From an archaeon (GTDB taxonomy: Archaea > Aenigmatarchaeota > Aenigmatarchaeia > GW2011-AR5 > GCA-2688965), in the NCBI GenBank assembly GCA_002688965.1, contig NZEE01000064.1, positions 1 to 19,090 on the forward strand: DNA of 19,090 bases. Direction: 5' to 3'. Of this stretch, positions 7,849 to 16,297 are shown one piece after another. A program made the translations under genes and the position numbers. The notes below the pieces were generated by a model. It ran no database searches and was not told where the DNA came from. It worked only from the letters and a program-made list of their open reading frames with translations. The stretch's first letter is position 1; each line of letters starts with the position of its first letter.

Positions 7849-10800
7849 TTATTGACATCCACACATACCATTATCTTTTGTGTCGCTGTTAGGCCAATTT
7901 TGTTTTGTTGTTTTATATTCGTGTCTACAAATTTCTTTTTGAGGATTCCAACTTCTTTGCCATGTAAACGCATCAGCAGAATAAACCAAAACCCTTCGCA
8001 CTGGTCTCAATGAAGCGGCATATTCTTCTCTCAAAGGTGTTTCCACCATACCCTTACACATACTATCAGAATCAAATCCACACTGATTAGTATTTGCATA
8101 AGGATATTTATCACCCCATAAGTCAAATATTTGACATGACATTCTGTGTGCATTACCAGCAGACCTTCTTATTTCGTTAACGTCTACTTCTTTAGAAGGA
8201 GTCAGACCAGACAAAATATTTTCAAATCTTTCAGTGTTGTGTATTGTTGTATTTAAGGGGCCTAGGTTACCGTCCCAGACAATATCTTCCTTCCAATTTG
8301 TAAATGGGGGTCTGACATTACCGAAAATCGATTCTATCATCCATCTATCCGCGGATGTAGAAGTCCAATATTTTTCTTCAGTCATTGGTCTATGATTGCC
8401 ATTATTGATACCCAATGAAAGTTCCGAATTTAATGAAGTATTTTTTGCAACCCAGTGGATATGTTCAAGTTCTGATAGGCTTGGAATATACCAATCAGTA
8501 AATCCAGTAGAATGTTCAAATTCAGTTCCACTATTCATTAGACCCGAATTTTCGTTTATATCAGAGATTTTAGAAATACAAGAATCATCACCATTTTGTA
8601 ATCCCCACATAGTTTCATATGCAGATTTAAACGAAGAACTACTCTTATTGATTGTATCTTCTACTACATCTGATGTCCAATATGGTTTCCATCTGTTATA
8701 TGCATCAGCATCTGCATTTTCGTCATTATCCCAACCACCACCATTAAATCCACCTTCTACAAACCATACATTATTTGATATAGATGTTTTATCAAACATT
8801 CTAGTATTCAATAAACCATCATATTCTGTGGTTTCTACAACAGGTGCAATTGGTTTGCCATTTTCATCTATTGATGCATTTTGCATCATTCCCCAATTTA
8901 ATTTAAAATCATTATTTGAATTTACAATATCTGTTGGTGATAGAACTAAAATCCATCGTCTGTGTAATTTGTCTGTCCCATATATGTTACTCGCAAAGTG
9001 AAGATATGGATTTTCTGGAATTATAGGATGACCTTTCCAACCATCAGTCCAAGAATATAATAACATATGAGACGGTAAATTATTTATCACACTTCTACTT
9101 CTTTCATCGTTGTACGAGGCCTCACAATCTCCTCTAAACATCTTGGTGGGACTTGAAGACGGTCCTTCACCTGCATAACACTCACATTCGCATGTGGTCC
9201 AACAGTCGCTCTCTAATGGAACGTGCATACAAGGTTTTCCCTTATATTCATTACACACCTGGCTTGAATTGTCGCGACACGTAAACATCCCGGGTAGTGT
9301 GCCCGCTGAATTTCCATTACCGCAAGCAGTTTTGCACTCTTCTTTGTATTTTTCCCATAGTTCATACTGAGACTCAAATTGGAAGCTACCTAGCCATTTG
9401 TTTTTGTCGATGCTACAGAAGCATTCTGAGCGGATGTCACCACCGCGATATGTACTAAAATTAAATTCGTTATGATAATCACATGCTTGAGAATATACTG
9501 GAGTATCTGGAGTCCATGCTGTATCATTCCATTCACCAAGATTTTTATCCATATAATTTTTGCATGAATATAAGTATGGAAACCAAACAGAATGTAAAAA
9601 TTGATTATCTTCTATATTTCTTTTACATTTTGCGCCAGATAATTGCTCGTTACCACATTCTGAAGATGGATGACAACCACCCAATTCTTTTGGTGAACCC
9701 TTTCCTAGTGATGTAAGATATCTAACATTTTCAGATGCATTTGTTAAAGAATAATTATAAACTTTGTGTGGTGATATATGCTCTTCCATCGGGCACCAAC
9801 CACAAGTTACATCATTTGAATTATCACAATTCCATAAACTAAAATCAAAATCATCATCCATTTGAGATGAAACTGAACATCCCTCATCATACCATTCTTG
9901 ACCAGGCATATATTTCCAAGTATCTCTTGTATGTTTTTCTATTTGTTTTTTGATTTGACCATATGAACGGATTGACCCCCTTACACCAGCATCACATCCA
10001 ATTGGATTACCAAGTTCATCAAGATACTGACAATCCTCTCCACCATCTTCACCCATATATCCCATAAAATATCCGCCAAGTTCTGTATAATATCTTCCTA
10101 TCATATAAGAAGGACAAGGGTCACATGAAGCATCATTATTTGATTCTATTGTAGAACGGAATGCACCATAACAAATTCCATTGTCATCACAATTGGTATT
10201 GACTCCGTGCCACTCACCTTGCATATCATTGCAATCCCATTCAGTTTGCATGGAACAATTCCATTGGTCCAGTAAATAATCATAAACACAACAAGCACCA
10301 GATTGTTCAATAGTCGGGTCTGCACAACACAAAACATCTTCACATGAACTATACACTCCGTAAAATACTCCACCCCAACTTGCACATTCGACAGGACTTA
10401 ATTGACAACATGTTGATAAATGACCCTCCGCTCCATTAGAACTACATAACTCTTCAGGAACGACTGGTACGGGTGGAGGCCCACCATCAGATGGAACATC
10501 ACCACCCCAATCAGTAATACAACATGCACCGGGTACGGCATTTAAACAACAAATATAATCATCACAGGGTTGGTCAAACCACATTCCACCTAAAAATTCA
10601 CATTCCACTTGTGTGTTTTCTTGGCATTGACCGACATTATCTGGTATACAACACGCTCTGTCAATACCGCATGGTGGTGGACAACCACCTTCATTATTAA
10701 GTTGTTCACATTTTGTAGTGCTAAAATATCCACCAAACAAATTACATCTTTCTTCGCTACTTGGGAAACATAATCCGTGCAAACAGCATCCACCTTGAAC

Positions 10801-11955
10801 TTCACAGAATGGTCCTTCCGAACGATGCAAACATGGAAGGGTTGAAAAATTCCCACCAATTGCATCACAATATGTGTCATTGACATAATCAACACAAGAT
10901 TGTATTCCTATTTCTGCATCGTCATCAGTACAATAACAACACGAACCTCTTTCTTTTATTGCTGATAAGAATATATTATCTTCACTATGGGTAGTAGGTT
11001 TTGAATAATATATTTCTGATTTACCACCAGACAATCCCATATTAAATCCAGATGTAAATCCTTGGTTAAGGTCGTAATTACACACACCACCTTCACCCAC
11101 GATACTACCACCCCAATCAGTATTAGTATCGTTGTAGAGTTGTATAAAAGGAATAGAATGACCAAAAGTATTACCATCAACGGTTGAAACTATATCATCC
11201 CAGAAGTTTCCTCCTGTTCCAGGATTACAGGCAATTACATTATTGTTTCCTTCTTGAAGAGTATTACCTTGTAGCATCCCTGCTGTATAATAAATACCTT
11301 CTCGGAATGCCGCTCCTCGAATTCTTAAAGTATCATTCGATGAATCATAAAAAGTATTAGCCGCACCATAAGCAGAAGGACCTAATGAATTCTCACCACT
11401 AGCATAAATGAACAGTAGTTCTCCTGTATTACCCATTCTGCCACCAGTTGCACCAAATGTTGCACCCCGAAGAAGAATTGTATGTGTAATTCCATAATAT
11501 CCGAAATCATCAACAACGGTAACATCACCTTTAATATCCAATCCTCTAAAGTATGCAGTTCTTCCGTACCTGTATGCGAATATTTCACCCAAAGTTGAAC
11601 CAGCACCAGTGATAGTATTTTCAATATGAAAAGGATTCGTTGCAAGATTACTAGAACTGGTTGCACCTCGGAATCCAGTTGCACCCAAAGTTGAACCATC
11701 GGTCAGAATAAAGATAATAGAATCAGCAGTTGCACATAGCCCTTCACCACAATCTTGGTCTTGTTCTCCAAAAGAAAAATAACCAGCATATGCAAATGTG
11801 GGCCCACTTAATCCGACACCAACAGCACCAGTAGTACCAGTAATACCGACAGTACCTTCGGGACCTACAGGTCCCGAACTACCCTCTGGTCCTGTAATTC
11901 CACGAGGACCAACAGTTCTAGTATCTGGAATGTAACTACTTCCTCGTATTGGCAT
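7849..11955 (-). CDS. Giant adhesin/fibre protein: collagen-like, Cys-rich repeats, DUF1566-like (1368 aa)
   Basis: Leader MPIRGSSYIP is followed by an unbroken collagen-like segment (residues 16-46). Residues 50-335 form a beta-rich, Gly-rich region (ILTDGSTLGATGFRG, GDVTVVDDFGYYGITHTI). Cys-rich GACC repeats start at 338 (GSCC) and include GGCCLHGLC (388), RACCIPD (434), PGACCITD (476) and SGACCVYD (552). Residues about 590-930 are a longer Cys/Trp/Tyr-rich region without clear repeats. Residues about 960-1326 resemble DUF1566 (Lcl_C): RRWILVLSPTDI, GFTDWYIPSLSELEHIHWV, EEKYWTSTSAD and AASLRPVRRVLVY. A 42-residue tail ending MCGCQ follows. Total about 72 cysteines. Its ATG overlaps the preceding stop as TAATG, with AAGGGA upstream. 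It is the closest relative of the 1241-aa protein. A host-binding fibre or decoration role is inferred from architecture and position. Confidence 0.84.
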   Translation of the reverse strand: MPIRGSSYIPDTRTVGPRGITGPEGSSGPVGPEGTVGITGTTGAVGVGLSGPTFAYAGYFSFGEQDQDCGEGLCATADSIIFILTDGSTLGATGFRGATSSSNLATNPFHIENTITGAGSTLGEIFAYRYGRTAYFRGLDIKGDVTVVDDFGYYGITHTILLRGATFGATGGRMGNTGELLFIYASGENSLGPSAYGAANTFYDSSNDTLRIRGAAFREGIYYTAGMLQGNTLQEGNNNVIACNPGTGGNFWDDIVSTVDGNTFGHSIPFIQLYNDTNTDWGGSIVGEGGVCNYDLNQGFTSGFNMGLSGGKSEIYYSKPTTHSEDNIFLSAIKERGSCCYCTDDDAEIGIQSCVDYVNDTYCDAIGGNFSTLPCLHRSEGPFCEVQGGCCLHGLCFPSSEERCNLFGGYFSTTKCEQLNNEGGCPPPCGIDRACCIPDNVGQCQENTQVECEFLGGMWFDQPCDDYICCLNAVPGACCITDWGGDVPSDGGPPPVPVVPEELCSSNGAEGHLSTCCQLSPVECASWGGVFYGVYSSCEDVLCCADPTIEQSGACCVYDYLLDQWNCSMQTEWDCNDMQGEWHGVNTNCDDNGICYGAFRSTIESNNDASCDPCPSYMIGRYYTELGGYFMGYMGEDGGEDCQYLDELGNPIGCDAGVRGSIRSYGQIKKQIEKHTRDTWKYMPGQEWYDEGCSVSSQMDDDFDFSLWNCDNSNDVTCGWCPMEEHISPHKVYNYSLTNASENVRYLTSLGKGSPKELGGCHPSSECGNEQLSGAKCKRNIEDNQFLHSVWFPYLYSCKNYMDKNLGEWNDTAWTPDTPVYSQACDYHNEFNFSTYRGGDIRSECFCSIDKNKWLGSFQFESQYELWEKYKEECKTACGNGNSAGTLPGMFTCRDNSSQVCNEYKGKPCMHVPLESDCWTTCECECYAGEGPSSSPTKMFRGDCEASYNDERSRSVINNLPSHMLLYSWTDGWKGHPIIPENPYLHFASNIYGTDKLHRRWILVLSPTDIVNSNNDFKLNWGMMQNASIDENGKPIAPVVETTEYDGLLNTRMFDKTSISNNVWFVEGGFNGGGWDNDENADADAYNRWKPYWTSDVVEDTINKSSSSFKSAYETMWGLQNGDDSCISKISDINENSGLMNSGTEFEHSTGFTDWYIPSLSELEHIHWVAKNTSLNSELSLGINNGNHRPMTEEKYWTSTSADRWMIESIFGNVRPPFTNWKEDIVWDGNLGPLNTTIHNTERFENILSGLTPSKEVDVNEIRRSAGNAHRMSCQIFDLWGDKYPYANTNQCGFDSDSMCKGMVETPLREEYAASLRPVRRVLVYSADAFTWQRSWNPQKEICRHEYKTTKQNWPNSDTKDNGMCGCQ
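9175..10944 (-). repeat. Cysteine-rich repeat region of the 1368-aa protein
   Basis: Encodes residues 338-927. Regular GACC-type units occupy about residues 338-595 (CC at 339-340, 390-391, 435-436, 478-479 and 555-556). Residues 596-927 remain Cys-rich but irregular, ending in the dense TCECEC at 921-926. Confidence 0.7.
11818..11910 (-). repeat. Collagen-like Gly-X-Y segment of the 1368-aa protein
   Basis: Residues 16-46 hold Gly at every third position without a break (GPRGITGPEGSSGPVGPEG and onward), the most regular of the three collagen-like segments in this window. Confidence 0.9.
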
Positions 11956-14900
11956 TAATTGATTCCCTTATCTTCGTCTCTTAACATTGTTGGAATACTC
12001 CAAAGTTTTTTATTATCAGCAATCACGCCACCTGTTACATGTTGACCATCGCATCTAATCATTCGGATTGGTCTTACTTTATATGTATTTTGAGTTCTTT
12101 TCTTTTTAGCAGATTTAAAATTATATTGATTACTATTGATATCAAAATTTATTGCCCATGCTACTGACCCTGCGGTAACACCACCAGAAGTAGTAAGAAT
12201 TCCTTCTGTGCTTGAAGTATTATATCCATCTTCATCAAGTGTAAATGTTCCAGTAGATGACCAATACCACCCCTCGATAGGTAATCCACCGTTTAACATC
12301 ATACTAACATTCAAATTAAACCCATAAGGATTTGATTCATCATTAACACAATTAGCCGCAAGGAATGAGAGTTCATCATGACTCGGAAGATACCACCCAG
12401 AAATATTTTCTATATTTCCAGTTGCACCGGGTTGTGTGTCTGATGTTAAACCATCGCTTAATAATCGTGTAGCACGAATAGCAGAAATATATTCAGCAGT
12501 TAAACCTGGTCCAAAATCAGAACCCAAAAAGAAACCATCGTCATCGTCATAATCAGCAAACAATGCATTGTCAGCACTAATCATTCGTATAGTATTATAT
12601 ACTCCCCAATTTCTCATCCAATTTCCATGTGCAGAATAAGGTCTGTCTGTTAATAACTTGTTGATAGCGTCATCACCATTTTTGCGAGCATACTTGCAAG
12701 TAGAGAATGTGTTTAACCCTAAAGTTTTTTTGTTCGCCTCTTCGGTCGCATTGGCATTATACCAAAATCCTTCGTTGTATTGCAATACATTCTTTTTATA
12801 TGCTTTATTCAAATCATTATATGTTGCAGAATTATCATTATATAATGGACCCCACGAACTGCCGTTATTACTCCAGAAAAATTCTGTTGTTGCACCGGGA
12901 TGGTCAAACACACTTACAACTTCTCTGTCACCTGTAATTGCAATTGGTTCTAAAGATGCAATAATTATATAAGAGTCTGGACTGTTTTCTTCTTGGTTTT
13001 GTGTAGCGGCATTATCCAAACAGGTATCGGTACTATCGAAACCATATCCATGATAATCGTAACGAGAATAGTAAAAATCAGAAGTAAGTCCTAAAGAATC
13101 TCCAGTATTCCCAGTACCACCCCCCATTAAATGTTCCCAAGCTGTATTTCTATCTCCACCAAATGCAGTAGCACCCAAACAAACAGAACCTTTTGGTTTA
13201 TACATTCCTACTACGACACCACCAGCATATAAATCTCCAGGATTTAAATCTAAACCAGAAACGGTTGCAAGGCAATTAGCAGTTTGTTTTTCTGTAGTGG
13301 GACAATCAATTCTAGCACAGGTACTATTTTTACCACCAAACACATCACCCGTTCCAAGACAATCACTAAAATAAACATCATCTTCACAAGAAGTACTTCT
13401 ACAACATGCACCAGTTCCACCAGAGCATATGTTATCTCCGTCTACATCTTTACACAGTTTTCCATATCCCATAAAGAAATTGTTTTGTCTATCACAATCT
13501 TCTTTAGAAATAATTACACATCCACCCATACCATCACAACACGCACCAACATCATCAAAAGCATTAGAACAATTTTGTAATCTACACACGGTATTATCAC
13601 CACCATAAACTGTTGCCGTCCCATATACAGTACCCATAGTAACACAATCATCGGATGTAACATTATCGTAGCACAATATTTTATTAGTAGATTCATCTTT
13701 TACACAACATGAACCTCGTCCAAAACATATATTTCCAGTGTTTCCACTATTTCCAGTATAACCGCAAGTAGTACCTTTACCATAAAAATAACCTATACAT
13801 AATTTTTCAGTAGTATGAGAACAAGTCCCACCTAAACAACACGCACCAGTTGCACCAAAAATATATGAAGACCTTCTACCTTCGTAATCTTCTGTTGTAG
13901 AATTATATGCCTCTACTTCATTGCATCCATATACATTTATTATATCATTACTGCTATTCCATCTAATTACATTTCCATACCAGACATTACCATCATTTTT
14001 TGGATATGAATAGAAATCAATAATATCGGTTTTACCACTAAAACATGGTTCAATTCCTAATGGAAATCTAACATTATTAGAAAATCTTGTCCAAGCAGGT
14101 GTAGTACCAGTGACTCCGTGAGTTACTAATGTGAATGCTGATAATTCATTTGTGGGAAGTGTATCTAGTATAGTAAATAAAACAGGAGAAGCATGATTTT
14201 CTTGACCATCCGTATTGTTCCCTGCAAGATTATCTGAAGTATTAACTACAAACACTTTTGATATTGTTGGGTCTATACTTGCTATAAATCCTGTTACTCC
14301 ATCAATAGTTGTCGATGCGAGTTCAATTCCACCAGAAAATCCATCTTGTGATGTATTATCTCCATATTTGTAATGTATTGCATTTTCAGTAAAATTTCTT
14401 ATCTGGACATCGAGCAGTCCACTGCCTTCGATATACTTACCCCCACTCATTCCATGAAGCATCTTGTCAGTTGTTTCTTGGGGCCCAGTCAACCCTACTA
14501 ACCTTCCGACTTCACCACCACCTGTAACAGTGATGGCACCAAATCTTCCCATATCATGTTCTAGGGTGATACCTGTTGTATAATTCTTTATGGTAACATT
14601 ACCAAGACCGCGCAACGTTCTCACCTTTATACGGTCATGTGCATCATCAACACCTACTGCAATTCCACCATCGTGGGCACCGGTATTACCGGCACTAATA
14701 TGAATATATGAATCTCCTACTATACCCCTTACAGGAGTGGTAGTCGTATATGTAAAGAAATCCCCAGAATTGCCGTCATGTCCACCCAGAAATGTTTGCA
14801 CAAGATAATGATTTCCAGTGAGGGGAGGATAATGTAAATCATGGGTAATACCAATTAAATTCCAACCAGTTGTTCCAAAATTACCAGCAGTTCCTGCACC

Positions 14901-15002
14901 AGTGGGCCCCGTTGGTCCTATGGGTCCAGCATCTCCATCTGGTCCCGTGGGTCCGGTTGTACCTGTTGTAAAATAACTACTCCCGTGTATAATACTTGGC
15001 AT
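11955..15002 (-). CDS. Adhesin/fibre protein: collagen-like, GACC repeats, DUF1566-like (1015 aa)
   Basis: Leader MPSIIHGSSYF precedes collagen-like Gly-X-Y (residues 14-36, GPTGPDGDAGPIGPTGPTG). Residues 45-380 are Gly/Thr/Val-rich beta, probably the shaft (GNVTIKNYTTGITLEHDMG). Residues 387-567 are Cys-rich units: GACCLGGTC (386), GSCCVKD (430), GACCDGMGGC (486) and GACCRSTSC (531). Residues about 575-983 look like DUF1566 (Lcl_C): GDLYAGGVVVGMY, SYIIIASLEP, GWYLPSHDELSFLA, GWYWSSTG, AWAINFD and KVRPIRMIR. The order collagen to DUF1566 is that of the Legionella adhesin Lcl, with Cys repeats inserted. The start overlaps the 427-aa gene by one base (TAATG), and the stop overlaps the next start the same way, so the three are probably made coordinately. 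A host-attachment protein is the likely role; direct evidence is absent. Confidence 0.86.
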   Translation of the reverse strand: MPSIIHGSSYFTTGTTGPTGPDGDAGPIGPTGPTGAGTAGNFGTTGWNLIGITHDLHYPPLTGNHYLVQTFLGGHDGNSGDFFTYTTTTPVRGIVGDSYIHISAGNTGAHDGGIAVGVDDAHDRIKVRTLRGLGNVTIKNYTTGITLEHDMGRFGAITVTGGGEVGRLVGLTGPQETTDKMLHGMSGGKYIEGSGLLDVQIRNFTENAIHYKYGDNTSQDGFSGGIELASTTIDGVTGFIASIDPTISKVFVVNTSDNLAGNNTDGQENHASPVLFTILDTLPTNELSAFTLVTHGVTGTTPAWTRFSNNVRFPLGIEPCFSGKTDIIDFYSYPKNDGNVWYGNVIRWNSSNDIINVYGCNEVEAYNSTTEDYEGRRSSYIFGATGACCLGGTCSHTTEKLCIGYFYGKGTTCGYTGNSGNTGNICFGRGSCCVKDESTNKILCYDNVTSDDCVTMGTVYGTATVYGGDNTVCRLQNCSNAFDDVGACCDGMGGCVIISKEDCDRQNNFFMGYGKLCKDVDGDNICSGGTGACCRSTSCEDDVYFSDCLGTGDVFGGKNSTCARIDCPTTEKQTANCLATVSGLDLNPGDLYAGGVVVGMYKPKGSVCLGATAFGGDRNTAWEHLMGGGTGNTGDSLGLTSDFYYSRYDYHGYGFDSTDTCLDNAATQNQEENSPDSYIIIASLEPIAITGDREVVSVFDHPGATTEFFWSNNGSSWGPLYNDNSATYNDLNKAYKKNVLQYNEGFWYNANATEEANKKTLGLNTFSTCKYARKNGDDAINKLLTDRPYSAHGNWMRNWGVYNTIRMISADNALFADYDDDDGFFLGSDFGPGLTAEYISAIRATRLLSDGLTSDTQPGATGNIENISGWYLPSHDELSFLAANCVNDESNPYGFNLNVSMMLNGGLPIEGWYWSSTGTFTLDEDGYNTSSTEGILTTSGGVTAGSVAWAINFDINSNQYNFKSAKKKRTQNTYKVRPIRMIRCDGQHVTGGVIADNKKLWSIPTMLRDEDKGIN
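12048..13280 (-). other. DUF1566/Lcl_C-like C-terminal domain of the 1015-aa protein
   Basis: Residues 575-985 contain the recognisable order GGVVVG, a hydrophobic IIIASLEP strand, GWYLPSHDEL, YWSSTG, AWAINFD and VRPIR. This is the hallmark pattern of DUF1566 proteins (W-Y-L-P-[ST]...E-L, YWSST, VR-[PC]-[VI]-R). Matching blocks occur at the ends of the 1368-aa protein (about 7978..9078) and the 600-aa protein (about 2279..2950). The domain is thought to adopt a C-type-lectin-like fold used for binding. Confidence 0.75.
13302..13844 (-). repeat. GACC repeat region of the 1015-aa protein
   Basis: Four Cys-rich units of about 40-60 residues lie in residues 387-567, starting with CC at 388-389, 432-433, 488-489 and 533-534. 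The typical unit is G-A-C-C, a short loop with C, then T/S-x-x-x-C and a Gly-rich segment ending in C. Confidence 0.75.
14895..14963 (-). repeat. Collagen-like Gly-X-Y segment of the 1015-aa protein
   Basis: Residues 14-36 have Gly at every third position (14, 17, 20, 23, 26, 29, 32, 35), rich in Pro-Thr. It probably nucleates trimer formation at the N-terminus. Confidence 0.88.
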
Positions 15003-16285
15003 TATGAAGTCCCATGAACTTTAGTCTCTAATGATGCGATTCTGGTTTCAAAATCACTTATTTTACAAGCAACATCGTATGGTCCAACTACGGCACCATT
15101 ACAGTCTTTACTTTTTGCAGACAGCAAATCATCGACATAAGCACTTCCAACATGAAGCATAGTTGGAATATTTATTCCTTGTTCATTTGACACTTTTAAC
15201 ATGGGAATCATAATCATTGTTTCAGTACTTCCATCACTCCTAATGGTTCTTTTTATTTCTTCTGCAAATGCTACAGTATTAAAGTGCGATATATTTGCGC
15301 CTAAAACCGTAAAGTTTTCTCCATTAATTCTAACTGTTCCATTATCAATCGTACTCGAACCAGCAGGAACATTAAAATACCATTTTCCATTTTCTATATG
15401 AGATACTGTTCCTGTAAGAGTTCCTTGAATAAAAGATTTACCTGCATGTAGAGCATTTGTATTAAATCCACTTGCGGGTGTTGCTTCTACAGTATGACCA
15501 TATAAAGGAACACCATTTCTGCTATATATTGTTAATAAATTTGAATGTTTGTCTTCATTTTTGAGGCTGTGAGCAGTTCTTGCATCTTTCCATATCACGT
15601 TACTGTAGAATGTGTTTAATATTCCTTCTGGAACATAAGTCAAACTACCAACAGGAGCAGCATTGTATTCTTCTCCAGCAATTGCACCACCAACAGCATA
15701 TCCAATATAGTTATTGACTACTGCATTATAACTTCCTAATGTTGCACCAGTCATTATCGGTTTTGCAATATGAGTTACTGTCTCTGGTGCTAAGTTTGTT
15801 ATGATACCAGCAGTTACGGCACTCAAGAAAAATACATCATTACCACCTGCCGCACCTGTTACGGCACGGGGGTCTTCATAAATTTTATCCATAGGATAAT
15901 TAATTTGTCCAGATATTACAACTTGAGCGATTCCACCCTCGATAGATTCAATCACACCAAATACTTCAGCAGTTTCTGCGCTATTTGCTAGTGAAGGAAT
16001 AAACTTATTTTGACTAGGATTGACAATTAATGCTCCAGCACCACTATCAGCACCAGCTTCCCAAATATGTGTTCTGGAATCAAACATGATTGCATCACTA
16101 GCAGTAGCACCAGATTGAATAACATCGTGGTCAATATCATTACCATGTCTCCAACCGTAAAGTGCCTCATCACCCCCAGAAAAACCTGCATAACCGATAG
16201 GCACTATTAATCTTGAACCAACATTATTAAATGTGTTGTATGTCTGATTTCCCGATAAATTTGAACTATTTCCGCAACTTGCCAT
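15002..16285 (-). CDS. Virion fibre/structural protein with C-terminal coiled coil (427 aa)
   Basis: I do not recognise a named family. Residues 107-181 (EVFGVIESIEGGIAQVVISG, VFFLSA, AGII, THIAKPIMTGAT) align by eye with residues 195-283 of the 837-aa protein upstream, a beta-rich module of the type seen in tail-fibre proteins of marine T4-like phages. Residues 285-335 are beta-rich and Gly/Asn-rich. The C-terminus (about 407-423, CKISDFETRIASLETKV) has heptad spacing of I/F/I/L/V and probably forms a short trimeric coiled coil. No signal peptide or membrane segment is visible. AAGGA lies about 10 bases before ATG 16285. The stop overlaps the start of the 1015-aa gene as TAATG. By position it may serve as a tail-fibre base, connector or fibritin-like protein for the large adhesins; this is inference. 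Confidence 0.78.
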   Translation of the reverse strand: MASCGNSSNLSGNQTYNTFNNVGSRLIVPIGYAGFSGGDEALYGWRHGNDIDHDVIQSGATASDAIMFDSRTHIWEAGADSGAGALIVNPSQNKFIPSLANSAETAEVFGVIESIEGGIAQVVISGQINYPMDKIYEDPRAVTGAAGGNDVFFLSAVTAGIITNLAPETVTHIAKPIMTGATLGSYNAVVNNYIGYAVGGAIAGEEYNAAPVGSLTYVPEGILNTFYSNVIWKDARTAHSLKNEDKHSNLLTIYSRNGVPLYGHTVEATPASGFNTNALHAGKSFIQGTLTGTVSHIENGKWYFNVPAGSSTIDNGTVRINGENFTVLGANISHFNTVAFAEEIKRTIRSDGSTETMIMIPMLKVSNEQGINIPTMLHVGSAYVDDLLSAKSKDCNGAVVGPYDVACKISDFETRIASLETKVHGTS

Positions 16286-16297
16286 TTATCTTATTCC

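Noticed and set aside
2279..13280. Diversity-generating retroelement, because DUF1566/C-type-lectin-like domains are known retroelement targets
   Set aside because: No reverse transcriptase gene, accessory protein or near-identical template repeat is present in the window. The three domains are divergent throughout, not at adenine-templated sites. Flanking sequence would be needed to exclude it fully.
4094..13844. CRISPR-like or DNA-level repeats, since strings such as ACAACA(T/C)GCACC recur many times
   Set aside because: They are irregularly spaced, degenerate at third codon positions and always in frame for G-A-C-C. They reflect the protein repeat.
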